Origin: Cryptomeria japonica
Lineage: Eukaryota; Streptophyta; Pinopsida; Cupressales; Cupressaceae
Reading direction: 5' to 3'
DNA length: 64,000 nucleotides
Assembly (NCBI RefSeq): GCF_030272615.1
Contig: NC_081415.1
Location: 624,773,740-624,837,739 of the forward strand
In this document: piece by piece, positions 34,990 through 46,581 of the stretch
Position numbering within the stretch: the stretch's first letter is position 1
How the letters are laid out: each line of letters starts with the position of its first letter
Translations under genes and position numbers: made by a program
Notes under the pieces: generated by a model
What the model saw: the letters and a program-made list of their open reading frames with translations, nothing else
The model's database searches: none
What the model was told of the DNA's origin: nothing

Positions 34990-36900
34990 ATAAGATAATT
35001 CTAGTTGAATAGACTAAAATTGGAAAAAGGAAATATAAATAAAGATAGACGTAGAATTGATGCATGTCTATCACTCTCACATAGAACATATGATGACATT
35101 ATACTGATGGTTCATTTAGGTAAACCCAAAGCCCTTTCAAAAATAATAGTAAAAAGTGCTTTTTGTTTTCTTTCTTATCCAGGTCCTAGTATCAATCCTC
35201 TAGTTACTATGTCAAAGAAAGGCAAGAATACTAGAATGGGGGGAAAAGGTTAAGAGTTAAAGCCACCACCCTTCTCCCCCATAAGTAAAATTTTCAAGAC
35301 TACAATATTTTTTAAAGGGGTGGGATTACCTCTTTTTTCTTAGTTATGAAAGGAAAAGATGAGGAATTATCATCACGGTTCATGAATAGCTAGAGGGATG
35401 GTAGTATTAAAATGATTATTTTCATAATAGAGGTTATAGAGGAGCTCATTACACAAGTCATTGGGTTGAGATGAGAAGGAGATGAGGTCCCCTATCTTAG
35501 CTAGAAACACACATATGAGAACTATATCAAAGTATTGTTGGAAAAGGGAGAAACTATCCTATGCCACAAAAATGGGTTTAGTAGAGATAATTTGCCTCAT
35601 CCATCGAGGGTCATGAGTTACCACCTAATAAAATAAATTACCCTCAAGGGTAGGTTCACTATTATACATGTACATTACATTTTTCTCCTTAATCACTTGA
35701 GGAATAATAAACCTATCAATTTTCCAAAAAAATTACTTTCCTTTATGTAAACAAGTGCTAGTAATGGATGTTTTCATCAATTACACCAAGGGTTAATTTA
35801 TGAAATTTCTAATTTCTTTTTGGAAACTCTCCCTCTTATGAATCCAAATCCTACTCAAAATGTGTAGGCTCAAGAACAAAACCATATTAATATTCGCTAG
35901 AGTGAAGAGACTAAAAGAAAAATTGTCTTTGCTAATGATTTCCCCTCTTCACCAAAATTTATTTCATTGAAAAAAAAACCCTACTTTACTCCCTTGGAAG
36001 TAAAAAATTATGTCTAGGAAATGAGCCCCCCCCCCCCCCCCCTCCCCAAGCCCTAATTGTGGAGTTAGGCCCTAAAAACCCACTAAATGAACCCCAAAAT
36101 AAATAAAAAATGGTTCTAAACCATTTTGGTAATAGAGATAAAACTAACATGGGTAGGGTAAATCTATTAAAATTCATAGTGAAAATGATGTGATTGCCTC
36201 ACTTCCCCTTCTCTAGCGATTGATATTTTGGATAAATGATGATACCATTATCTTCTTAGGGGAAAGGAGATCCTTCATACTTTCAAAGCTCATGGCTATA
36301 GAAAATATTGTTGTGTCTCTTTGAAAAAACTCCCTAAGGAAAAAAAGGAGGTAGAATCTAGAGGAGTCTACTTCTAAGGAGGAAGTTAGTGAGAAAGGTG
36401 AGAAAAAAATGGATGAATTGTTAAACCATATTACTAAAGGTTCTCTCCCCCATTCCTTGACCTATAGTACCCACTCAAGGGAATCCCCTGAATGGCTTAA
36501 TATTCTCAAATTTATTGTGATTATGAGGAAGAAGAACAAGAAGATATAGGGGTCTCGAGAAAGGAGAAAAAATGGTGTCTTCTTGTAGCTTAATTTAAAG
36601 ATCTAATAGCTAGGTTTGAAAGTATAGAAACCCCTCATGAATGGATGAGATGTGAGAAAAATAAAGTGAGGATAATTACACTAGACTGGGCCATGGAATA
36701 GCTAGTGGCAATTAACATCAATTTTATGTGCAAAATTCTGATTGACATAGTCATTATAATATCTAAAGTTGAAATAAAGGTAAAGATGAATGGATTAAAT
36801 AATTATATGGAGCTTAAACAAAAATGATTGAAGAGTATGGTGTCTACTATGTGAGACATAAATGGTCGAGGACTAAGAATCTATGTTTTAGAGTCATTTT
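34990..36900 (+). repeat. Unclassified dispersed repeat, copy 1
   Basis: Matches 56,600-58,310 in the same orientation. The closest blocks are 35,100-35,230 with 56,630-56,750 (shared reading around AFCFLSYPGP / AFYCLSSLGP), 35,450-35,640 with 56,965-57,150, and 36,590-36,700 with 57,775-57,870 (KDLIARFE / KDLVARVE). The open stretch 35,005-35,253 (82 codons) is the best-preserved part. It contains an 18-C run near 36,029. In both places it follows an RNase H-bearing LINE tail on the same strand, so a LINE first frame is one possibility, but no defining domain is visible. Confidence 0.55.
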
Positions 36901-38340
36901 TTTTATAGTTATATTTTATCATTGTGATTACTACTATTTCCTATATATAGCTAGTTTTCCCTTCCCCTACTTAATAAAAATTATTATGTTAGAATAGTAT
37001 TGTGATAAAAATGTTGAACATTAGATATATTCAAAAATTTAATTGCATTTCGAGTTGAAAAAAATTATACATCAAATATTACATATAGTAATTTACATAT
37101 TAGAAAATTTATAAATTTCATTGTTACATTTATAAGATTTTATTTTCCCTTGTAACTCCAAGCCTTCTCATTATAGATCCATCAATTCCACAAAAATTAT
37201 CCATATTTTCTCCATAATAATATTTGTATTAAATGCACAGTGCTTTTTTTAAAAATCAAACATTCCGTTTCCTTTTTTTTTTTTTTCTTATTTTCCTTTT
37301 CCAGAATTTTTATTTTTAATGCCTAATAGCCATTTCTATTAATAGATATAAAGTACACTATTCACACACACAAAAAAAAACTAAGAGGATACAAGATCAC
37401 CCCTCAAAAGTTAGATGAGAAAATTTTGTTTTTACTTTATTGACAAACACTTGTTTTATTCAAACAATTTTAGTTTGGCTTCTTAATATCCTCTTGACTT
37501 ACACATACACCTATTTTATTTAAATGTTTCTCAATTTTCTAATGACAATTGTGCTACCTAATTGAATCATGAATCTTATTTCATGGGAACCATCTCCTAC
37601 CTACTAAATATGCTTATTTGTCAAACTATCTCTTTTAATTTACTTATATTATATTTAAGTGTTATAACTTTTTATTATTTTAATCACTTAGTCATTGTCA
37701 AACAATCTTATAATGAAAACTATATTTAGTTTGAAGATATACGGTAGAGTGCACATTTTAATAATTTTTATTTTATTATAATTTTAATAATATTCTTTAA
37801 ATCATTTTTCTATTAGACATAATTATGATAAAATTAAGAGTTTAGAAAGGAGGGTTATTACACTTCCCTTTCAAGCATAACAAATTTCAATACTATTTAT
37901 GAATACTATCATTCTTAGATATTAAAGGCAAACTAGTTGAGAAAATGTGAATTTTATGATTTGTTCAGACATAAAACAAATATAAATCTAAATATTGGTA
38001 TAACACAAATCAAGAATGTGATATATTGTAAACATTCCTCAAAATAAATATCTTTATCCTTTATATATATTTGGTCATTTATTTATGTACATATTTTAAT
38101 ATTATTTTAAAATGCAAGTACTTTATTTTAATATTTTTCTTGTTTTTATTATATGTATATGGTTACAACAAATTCAAATACACTTAAGAAAAAACATATT
38201 AAAAATACATCTAGGTTTAATAAAATGTTTTTCTCAACTATTATTAAATTCTTCACATTTATATAAATATTATTAAGTTTTTATACTTTGAAATAATATA
38301 ATTAAAAAATTAAAATCAAATACTTTCTAAAGTTTACATG
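36901..38340. other. AT-rich spacer, no gene recognised
   Basis: Long A/T runs, no open frame of note, no repeat partner found in the window. Confidence 0.4.
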
Positions 38341-38687
38341 GTAAATGTTTCTGGTTCCATTTATGAAGAGGTCAGTAATGGTGAACGGTATTCCAACATA
38401 AAAACTCAGCAATAACATCCACATAAAAAAATTTGAAGAAACCTCATCTTCAATATCAACACTCAACAATAACACTAGAATAAAAATAAATCAGTAAACT
38501 GCTACACTATAATAAAATTTGAAATTTGAAATTTAAAAACCAAACATTCACACTAGTAATCTGCGAAGCCAAAACTTTTAACAAAACCCTAACTAACTCT
38601 TTACATACTAACGAGAGTAAAACAGGTGAAGTAGATTAAAGCACATATTGCAAGAGTAAAACTCATAATCCGCTATCGTAAAAAGCA

Positions 38688-38900
38688 TTACCAGCGTGCA
38701 GCAATAGCAGTCGAATCCACAGTTGCGACAGCAAAAAGCAACGGCTCAGAAGCAAAGAACCCAACTCCAATTCCAATCCCAATATGAACATAAAAGTTGA
38801 AAAAGAAGAGTGATGAAGGCTTCTTTGTCCTCCCCTCTCTTGTAGTCACTTTCGGTTGAAACGACATTTCCATTACACATCCACATGAATTTGGGTACAA
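38688..38900 (-). CDS. Candidate host exon encoding a small membrane protein
   Basis: A 70-codon open frame on the minus strand in a stretch (about 38,560-39,230) with less AT bias than its surroundings. It starts MYPNSCGCVMEMSFQPKV, has a basic TREGRTKK segment, then a hydrophobic Gly-rich span (FNFYVHIGIGIGVGFFASE...) long enough to cross a membrane. Upstream on the same strand, 39,060-39,200 is pyrimidine-rich (CTTCTTCTCGCTCCTTCC type), like a plant 5' leader. The frame ends TGG-TAA where the sequence CTG|GTAATG could equally be a splice donor, so this may be a first exon. No homolog comes to mind; it may be spurious. Confidence 0.3.
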   Translation of the reverse strand: MYPNSCGCVMEMSFQPKVTTREGRTKKPSSLFFFNFYVHIGIGIGVGFFASEPLLFAVATVDSTAIAARW

Positions 38901-39683
38901 CTTGTTTCTTAAATTTTAAAATCGTTGAAAATATGATTTCAAGAAGAAAGTGAATGAATACTATTACAAACGAAGACAGGTGAAGGTAAAAGACACTATA
39001 AGATTAGATATACAAGAATCTTCTTTGAAGAATAATGAAGACGAAGAAAAGGAAACTCTGAGAAGTTGTGTCGCATCCAGACTTCACTTTCCTAATTGTT
39101 ATTATTGAAGATGGTAAGATTGAGAGATTTCACAGCAAAAGAGTCACGGAAGGAAGGAGCGAGAAGAAGAAGGAATAACAGCTAATACAGAAATGACAGC
39201 AGAAGATCATTCTTCAATAGCGTAGTTTCGTAACATATGAATGACTTATATTAGATGTATTTTCTTCTTCTCCCCACGTAACAATGAAAGACAAAAGTGT
39301 CGAAATAGGTGTTCATAGAATATCTGAGCTAATTAATTAAGCTAAGTAATATTATATTTTCATGACTTTTTTAAGTGAACAAACTCATAGATCATGAGTG
39401 TAATGGAATAAATCCTGATTTGCGAATTAAATAAATGCATCAACCAAGTAATAAGTAATTGATTTAAATTTGTTTTATTTTAGAACGATTTTTAAATGGA
39501 TAAATTGAAAGATATGTTTAGAATTAAATATAGAAGATAATTGTATTTAATTTTGAAAATCAATGATCGAATATGAATATAAAAGATGTATATAATTCAT
39601 TTGTCAATATTTGAATATTGATATTTTGGGGTGTGTACTATCTAAAAATCATAAAGATATTAATTTTTTTGAAGTCAAATATT
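38901..39683. other. Possible 5' leader region, then AT-rich spacer
   Basis: 38,901-39,230 may be the transcribed leader of the candidate exon at 38,688-38,900. 39,240-39,683 is AT-rich and unrecognised, and forms the left flank of the copia 3 insertion. Confidence 0.3.
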
Positions 39684-39688
39684 AAAAG

Positions 39689-40160
39689 TGTGAGATTTTG
39701 CGAAGATCAAGAGCTCAATGAAAAGTACAAAATAGAGAGACAAGATATAGGGCAAGAATAAATTGTATTCTCATCAATAGATAATGATCAATAGTTCAAC
39801 AATAGTTACATACAATGAATATGAACCTGCATATATAGGCAAGGCTATATGGATATGTGAGCACACAAACATGACATGTGGCTCAATAAGAAACAAGGAT
39901 AGGTAGGAACTAGGTGTGGGAGGTAGGAGAAACAATAAAATATTTCACATGAGGTGGATCACCCACCGAAGGTGGAATTATCACTCAAGAATAAGTGGTT
40001 ATGATAGAGTAGTAACAAGATCAACACCATAAAAGGTGGAAATTCTCCTACACACACTATCCCAATGTGGCTCATACCCAAACTACTATGAAATGCATTT
40101 CCTAAGTAAACTTAAGTAAGGTGTTATAATATCCAACATGAATAATTAATTACACCAACA
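39689..40160 (-). repeat. Copia 3 3' LTR (472 bp)
   Basis: Nearly collinear with 44,432-44,921 and 46,114-46,581. It includes the conserved 'cctgcatatataggcaagg', whose complement gives a TATATATG candidate TATA box. It lacks about 18 bp present in the partner near 44,815. Confidence 0.9.
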
Positions 40161-40173
40161 CCCCCCCCTTAAG
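40161..40173 (-). promoter_or_regulatory. Polypurine tract of copia 3
   Basis: The complement reads CTTAAGGGGGGGG directly before the 3' LTR start TGTTGGTGT. Confidence 0.8.
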
Positions 40174-40210
40174 TGAAACTTAGGGGAATGCACTTAAGTT
40201 TACAATGCAA

Positions 40211-41000
40211 CTAAGCAATGCAAGATGGGTCCCAACTATGAGGCCGTGTTAGGTACCCATGTACAAGTGCAAATGCATGCAAACCAATGCAATGAAATCT
40301 CTCACAAAGCAAGGAAAGAGAGAAAAACCCAATGGGAAAAAACCCTCCCCCAAAAAAGAGATGAAAACTATACAAGAGAACTCTCATAAAAGTGTGTGAG
40401 GAACAAAACCCCATGTGAGGAAAAAGTCCCCCCCCATATGAGAGAAGAAGAGAAGCTAGGAAGCCCCCTCTCAATGTAGAATCTGCACCAATGATAGAAG
40501 CTCGATGATGTATGAAGAAATTGCTTCATGAACGTCGAACAACATTTCTCTCCTTAAGAAGAAACAAAACCATAGGTGTATCCATGAAGTCTCCCCAATC
40601 ATGAAGGGAAGATGTATGAAAAAAATTAATGATGAAAGGAATCTCTGAAAACTGCTCAAGTGTCCCCATGTCGATGCTAGAAGATACCCCCTCCAAAGGT
40701 GGTGAACTGCTCCACACTGCTGAAAAAAGGCACTCCAAGATCCAGTGGAGAAGAATGTAGAACATGATCCAAAGACTCACATGTCTCCTCTAAACATAAA
40801 GAGACCTTCTCCAACTGTTGTACATAAGTATCCACAATCATGTCAACCTCGAAAGAATGATCATGTAGAGAATGAACAAGAGGGTCAGAGTGTTCCCTCA
40901 CAATAATCAAAGAAGGATCATCTTCAACAAAGAGAAGATCAATATTATCAATAATGTCTCCCAAATCTACAATATAGGATTCCACAAACAACCTGCAATG
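40211..41000 (-). pseudogene. Acidic tail region of copia 3
   Basis: Overlapping minus-strand open pieces at 40,677-40,991 and 40,211-40,780 occupy the place where integrase would begin. The longest (104 codons) is rich in Asp, Glu, Val and Leu (VESYIVDLGDIIDNIDLLFV, then VEDDPSLIIV) and has no integrase residues. It follows the protease remnant with a frame change. It may be a degenerate or replaced segment of the polyprotein; no family is recognised. Confidence 0.45.
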
Positions 41001-41640
41001 TTTGTCAAGTAGTCATCCCATGAAACTGAAGCTGGAAGACATGAAATATCCTGTTGCACTGAATCACATGAAGGCAAAACTGTCGTACTATCCGCATCAT
41101 CAGGTGAAATAGGTGATGTGATATCAATAGGAGGAGATGAAACATGAGGCTCAAGAACGGGGTAACATGTGAGAATCCCCAAGTTCAAGTACCCAAAGTT
41201 CTCAAAATCTGAACCATCACAAAAAGTGTGATCATCATATGTAGAATAATCATATGTGAAATTAACCTCATCAACAAAATTTGAGAAGGAATATAACCCA
41301 GATGCATGATCAACCACCCCAATCACAATTATAGCTCTAGTCTCCAAGTCTGTAATGAAAAATGACTTAGGTGTGAACTCTACAATTCTCTTAGTTGCAC
41401 CATGTGTGAATTGATAGACGGAAAGGACATTGTTTGTCAAATGGGGTACACACAACACATCATTGAAGGAGTTATCCCCAATGGCAATAGATCCTTTCCC
41501 AATCATATCCATGTATTTATGATTGCCCATCAAAATATGTAGCATGATGCAAGGCTCAATGAAGAGAACATAGACTACGAATATGCCATATGATGAGAAG
41601 TCCCTAAATCTAGAAGTCATCTCCCCAAATCATGACTTGT
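40967..41640 (-). pseudogene. Copia 3 protease / pre-integrase remnant
   Basis: A 217-codon minus-strand frame. GNHKYMDMIGKGSIAIGDN and FNDVLCVPHLTNNVLSVYQF match the part of copia polyproteins just after the protease active site (the 'GKGS...L..VL.VP.L..NLLSV' pattern). DHASGLYSF matches the start of the pre-integrase region. The active-site DSGAS-type motif is not readable, lost in or before a frame change near 41,620. After pre-integrase the sequence turns into Ser/Pro/Asp-rich residues instead of the zinc and DDE regions. Confidence 0.75.
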
Positions 41641-41757
41641 AGTAGCACAAAAAGATTTTTCTTTTCTTGTCCCAAAAGAGTGAGCCCTCCCACTTGTAGA
41701 AGCCATGAATTCTTTCCCTTTTCCTTTTTATTGTGAGGAAGTGGAAGTTGATGAATC

Positions 41758-42688
41758 CTACTTGTAGGAATTAGGTAAATCAATGTTGTGTTTTTTGAAG
41801 ATATGTGTGAGCTCATCAATCTTCTTAGAATGGAAACGACGCCCCTCATGACCAAACATTTTACAATAAGCACAAGTAGGTCTCTCCCTATTTGGTGAAT
41901 TGTCCTTCTTGGAAGAGGATGAATCTCCTTGTTGTGGAGAAGGTGATGCTTTGTCCTTAGGCTTTGATTGCCATTTCTTCTTGTTTGAGTTTTCCTTTCC
42001 TTGATTTCCATTCTTCCCTTGATTTTCCAGTAATGCTTGAGACTTAGAAGCCTTAAGAATACCCATGCTTATCAACTTAGTTTGTTTCATCATCAACATT
42101 TCGACGAAAGCATCAAATTTAGGCATTGTGTATCTTGAACCCATTGTCATCCTATGGGTTTGGAAACTAGAAACAAATGTTGCATATTCTTGTGGAAGTT
42201 TGCTCATCAAATTGAAGATCAATTGAGTATCCTTCTTATCAATGCCACAATCCTTGAGTTGTGCCTTCAACTCTTTTTCTTTAGTGACATAATCTTGTAT
42301 AAGTATCAAAGTTCTTGGGATCTAACATGGTGAGATCACTATCAATCTGGTATCCCATAATCTCATGAACCTGACCATACAAGTCTTGAAACATTTGCCA
42401 AGCATCCTTGATTAGAGTACATTTCTCAATATGAAAAATGAGATCCTTTGATACATACTTTCTTAAGGTACCCATTGCCATGATATTTTTAGTGAGCCAA
42501 TCCAAGTGAGCAACAAGATCAGCCTTAGGATCAGCAGGAGCAAGAATAGTTCCATCAATATAATGAGTTAGTCCTTTTTCCATAAGTTTACTCCATGCAT
42601 CAATTTTCCAAGTAGAATAATTATGAGGAGTTAAGAGAGTAAACTTAAAAGAACCCATAGCAGTAAAAAGGAAGGAACACAAGAGCAT
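41758..42688 (-). pseudogene. gag: Copia 3 gag
   Basis: Two overlapping minus-strand pieces in different frames (42,281-42,688 and 41,758-42,309). The first has the gag N-terminus (FKFTLLTPHNYSTWKIDAWS, then DAWQMFQDLYG). The second has the middle region (KDTQLIFNLMSKLPQEYATF, SRYTMPKFDAFVEMLM), a Lys/Ser/Asn-rich linker and a knuckle CAYCKMFGHEGRRF in which the last Cys is Phe. The frame change near 42,285-42,309 separates the halves. Confidence 0.88.
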
Positions 42689-42699
42689 AAAAGAACAAA

Positions 42700-44419
42700 A
42701 GACACCCCCCCAAATTCATTCAATCATACCCCCCCCCCCCCAAAATGATGAATTTGGCACTTTATATGTAGTAAGTGTACAATAGGCCACTTCCAAACAA
42801 TGGAAAGGTGGACTTCTGATTTTGTTTTACAAATGCCCAAATAGGCTAAGAACTACAATGCAAAAGACCAACAAGATAGATCTATGCAATACAAGTGCCA
42901 AATTCGCCAAAAATGACCATATGATGAAATTACAAATTCTACCCAAAATTTATGCAAACTAATAGCATATTATGAGTAGACAAAAAGTTATGCACTTTCA
43001 AAAAAATGAAACCTAAAAAGGAGTTCGTATGAGCCCAGACGGAGTCCCGGAAGTTGCAGAAACGAGGATTGGGTAGGTACAGTCACCAAAAATTGAGATT
43101 TCTGAAAACTCTGTCAATCAAAAATTAGAAAATAATGCTAGCATGAGAAAGTACACAAAATTCTAGCCTATTTCAAAAAATATTGCACCAAAAAAGGAGC
43201 AAAAATGAGCAAGATATGGCCATTTGAAGTTGAACTACAAAATGAAAAAGCTCAACAGAGGGGGCTTGTCAAATTTTCAAAAAAAGAGATGACATCAGCA
43301 AAACACGAGGTTAAATTTGATGGTCATCTAGCCATCGTAAAAATTTCACCTCGCTATTGACTGGGCGTCCGTACAGTACAGACTCCTGACGTGCCAAAAT
43401 CTGATTGGTAGAAAAAAAATGATGTGCTAGTATGGATGTCTTCATGGCAGACCACATGGCGATACAAAATTTGATGTGTCTAAATGGATCTCTTATGTGT
43501 TAGGGCACTGACTCGATAGCTAATGTGTTGCCAACTAGGCAGGGCTAACATGGTGGCACTGACTGTACGCGAAATGGCAACGGGGTCTGCATGGCATCTA
43601 AGGTAGCAGAGGGGCTTGACAAGCGACTGGAGAGGTCAGTGAGAGTCATCAGATAACAGTGGTCAGTGGACGGGAAGGCGGTCGAGGTGGCAGGAGACTG
43701 TAGAGGCGGCTGACGTGGGAGACTGTCAGTAGTGGAGGGACTGCGGGCTAGAGTAGTACAGGTCACCGGGAGGCGACAACGGTGTCAATGATAGTTACAA
43801 GGCTGGAGCAGTATAGGGTGTCGGTGGCAGGGCACAAATGTCGATGGCGCTCAGCAGATAGTGAGGTGAGCAGTCTGTGCTAAGCATGGGGGACAGAGTT
43901 GCCAGAAGCAGGCTAGAGTCGTCGGAAACCGAGAAGACCTGCGAGCGACGTGAGCAGCGGTGGGGGTCATGTGGCCTACGAGTGGTGTGAGTAGCAGCGG
44001 GGGGCGTGCGGCCTACAAGCTGTACGGTCCCTGCAGAAAATTGGTTGCAGGGTACGGTGGTGGGGTAAATTTTTATTTTATTTTAATTTTTTTTTAAAAA
44101 AACTTTTCAAATAAAAAACTATGAAAATGATATATATTTTATGTCATAGAAAAATAATTTTTTTTTTTTTTTTTAATAAACTTTTTGAAAAAAATCCGTA
44201 CCCTACCACCCAAATTGGGCGAAATTTTTCCTCCAATCCAAAAATTTGACTTTCACCAAAATAGGCTGAATTTATACTCAATATTCATGGATATGGCCAC
44301 CCGGATGCAATGGTAAGGTTAGATCTTGTCTAGGACACTACCAAAAGATGCTGCTCCTTAGATCTGCCTCTTGACGTCCCAATAATATCTCTCAAAGATG
44401 AATCAATGACACTCTAATG
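42700..44419 (-). other. Copia 3 leader with GC-rich island
   Basis: The leader contains C homopolymers near 42,706 and 42,730, a markedly GC-rich block at about 43,520-44,060, then T-rich runs at 44,065-44,190. Within the island, 43,942-43,978 and 43,979-44,015 form a 37-bp direct repeat ending 'gcggccta'/'gtggccta'. The open stretch 43,545-43,766 (minus, Ser/Thr/Pro-rich) lies in the island and looks compositional. Confidence 0.65.
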
Positions 44420-44431
44420 GCTTTGATACCA
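44420..44431 (-). promoter_or_regulatory. Primer binding site of copia 3
   Basis: The complement reads TGGTATCAAAGC, starting directly at the 5' LTR edge. It is one base from the initiator tRNA-Met site TGGTATCAGAGC. Confidence 0.85.
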
Positions 44432-44921
44432 TGTGAGATTTTGCCAAGATCAAGAGCTCAATGAAAACTACAAAATAGAGAGACAAGATATAAGAAAAGA
44501 ATAAACTATATTCTCATCAATAGATAAATGATCAATAGTTCAATAATAGTTACACATAATGAATATGAGCCTGCATATATAGGCAAGGCTATATGGATAT
44601 GTGAGCACACAAACATGACATGTGGCTCAATAAGAAACAATGGTAGGTGGGAAATAGATGTGGGCAGTAGGAGAAACAATAAAATATTCCACATGAGGTG
44701 GATCACCCACCGAAGGTGGAATTATCACTCCACAATAAGTGGATATGATAGAGTAGTAACAAGATCAACACTATAAAAGGTGGAAATTATCGTACACACA
44801 CTATCCCAATGTGGCAAAAACACCCAAGTGGTTCATACCCAAACTACTATGAAATGCATTTCCTAAGTAAACTTAAGTAAGGTGTAATAATGTCCAACAT
44901 GCATAATTAATTACACCAACA
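44432..44921 (-). repeat. Copia 3 5' LTR (490 bp)
   Basis: Plus-strand ends TGTGAGATTTTGCC...TTACACCAACA. Shares the TATA-type motif near 44,573-44,582 with the other two copies. Confidence 0.9.
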
Positions 44922-44926
44922 CAAAG

Positions 44927-45249
44927 GAAGTCAAAGTGTGGAATAATGCTTCCAAATGCTTAATCTAATAGGAGAGATGATGCTGAAATTTCTTACAATC
45001 TATTAAACTATTATGGAATAGATAAATACATAAAAAATAAAATTTAATAAATAAAACCACAATACCTAATATACATAAGAAAACTCTTTTAGAAAAAACC
45101 CACACTCTAGAAACCAAACTCAATTGTATTATCAACAACACCAATAATTACAATGCAATACACAAAACCAATGCTCTTGAAGATGTTAGTAACATTACAT
45201 TGTTACAATGTTTCTCGAATCTATTCCTACCGTTCTTGAATCTATGTTT
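44927..45249. other. AT-rich sequence between copia 3 and its relative
   Basis: No gene or motif is recognised. It may be pre-insertion sequence or leader of the adjacent fragment. Confidence 0.35.
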
Positions 45250-45394
45250 TTAAAAGATTTTAAAAATATAAATAAAACCAATTTATTTAAAAAAAACTTA
45301 TTTAATTGAAAAAAAAAAGATATTTTTTTTTATTTATTAAATTTTTTTTTAAAAAAAGATTAAAAAAGGCAAAATTCAAGTTTACCCCCCCACA

Positions 45395-45560
45395 TGGGGA
45401 GGGGTCCGCAGGTACACTACGGAGCTGTAGTGACTGCGGACACCCGCAGGGCCTGCGATGACTCCCAGGTACATTGTGGGGCCACAGGTACCTTGCAGTT
45501 ACCCGCATTGCCTGCGGGACCGCAGGTGGCCTACGGTACCCGCAGGTACACCTACAAGCA
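45395..45560. repeat. GC-rich block with repeated CCGCAGGTAC
   Basis: CCGCAGGTA or close variants recur at about 45,406, 45,473, 45,485, 45,520 and 45,539, with inverse forms (CCTGCGG) among them, in an otherwise strongly AT-rich region. The 69- and 68-codon open stretches on both strands reflect this composition. Confidence 0.75.
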
Positions 45561-46113
45561 CCCCCCTCCCCCCTCCCAAAAAATTTTTTTTTTTCGGATT
45601 TAAAAAAAAAACGAAAACAATAAAAACGCCCCCCTCAATTAATTTTTTTTTTTTTAATTTTCGAAAATTAATAAAAAAATGAAAAAAATAAAAAATAATT
45701 TTTTTTTCTTAGACCTATACCTGCAAGTCCGTACGACGGGCTGGGAGGGGAGATTTTTTCAACTCGGGGTGATGGAGGTCGATTTCGACAAATTGATAGT
45801 CGATCTTTGGGTTTTTGGCTCTTTTGAGCACAATGGTGATGATGGATTTGGCCAAAAATACTCCAAAATTGCATATCGATGTCGGGACAAGTCACCACCC
45901 TCCACCTTCAAACGGCTCTAGATTTGGCCTCAGATGTTGGATTTGGATGAAATAAAAGGAGATTCTTAATTTCTCAAGCCTCTTCAATCCAATGGTGACC
46001 TTAGATCTGACCCAACAAGCTCCAATAATAACTTGCAATAGAAAGATCCAAAATGCAAACCCCAATTTTCTTTCAACTGACAAGCCAATGGCACTCTAAT
46101 GACTCTGATACCA

Positions 46114-46581
46114 TGTGAGATTTTGCCAAGATCTAGAGGCATTGGAAAGCACAAATAAGAGAGACAAAATAGATGATAGGAATAAACTATATTCTGTCAA
46201 GATGCAAAATATGATCAACTGGATCATTAAAATATGTTCAATGATTGCTAGTACAAACAATGTAGATGAGCCTACTTATATAGGCAAGGCTATATGGATA
46301 TGTGAGCACATAAACATGACATGTGGCTCAATAAGAAACAAGGGTAGGTAGTAAATAGGTGTGGGTAGGTAGGAGAAATAATATAATATTCCACATGAGG
46401 TGGAATGTAACAACAAGATAAGATCAACACTATAAAAGGTGGAAAATCTCCTATACACACTATCCCAATGTGACACAAACATCCAAGTGTCTCATACCAA
46501 AACTACTATTAAATGCATGTACCTAAGTAAACTTAAGTAAGGTGTAATAATATCCATGATGAATAATTATTTACACCAACA
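46114..46581 (-). repeat. Third copy of the copia 3 LTR (468 bp)
   Basis: Starts TGTGAGATTTTGCC and ends TTACACCAACA on the plus strand. It directly abuts a gypsy LTR fragment at 46,582. Confidence 0.9.

Larger units (their letters stand above)
39689..44921 (-). mobile_element. Non-autonomous Ty1/copia element 3 (gag and protease only)
   Basis: LTRs at 39,689-40,160 and 44,432-44,921 run TGTGAG...CCAACA on the plus strand. The flanking pentamers aaaag and caaag fit a target duplication with one mismatch. On the minus strand: initiator-Met-type primer site, ~1.7-kb leader with a GC-rich island, gag, protease/pre-integrase remnant, an acidic tail, polypurine tract. The internal region is only about 4.3 kb and contains no integrase, RT or RNase H motif, so it must have relied on a partner. 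This matches the published idea of truncated gag-bearing derivatives (TR-GAG). Confidence 0.85.
45250..46581 (-). mobile_element. Fragment of a copia 3 relative: leader and 5' LTR
   Basis: 46,114-46,581 is a third copy of the copia 3 LTR. On its inner side the complement reads TGGTATCAGAGT (46,102-46,113) and then CATTAGAGTGCCATTGG, matching the primer site and first leader bases of copia 3. Its leader repeats the layout of copia 3: a GC-rich block (45,395-45,560), then T-rich runs, then normal sequence. No gag follows, and the 3' LTR is absent from the window. The left boundary is uncertain. Confidence 0.75.

Noticed and set aside
36029-36052. C-homopolymer as a structural element
   Set aside because: Single occurrence outside any element; could be slippage or a sequencing artefact.
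43545-43766. 73-codon Ser/Thr/Pro-rich frame
   Set aside because: Arises from GC-rich composition of the copia 3 leader; no start context, homology or conservation seen in the related leader.
45302-45682. Overlapping frames on both strands in the GC-rich block
   Set aside because: Explained by CCGCAGGTAC repeats and flanking homopolymers.
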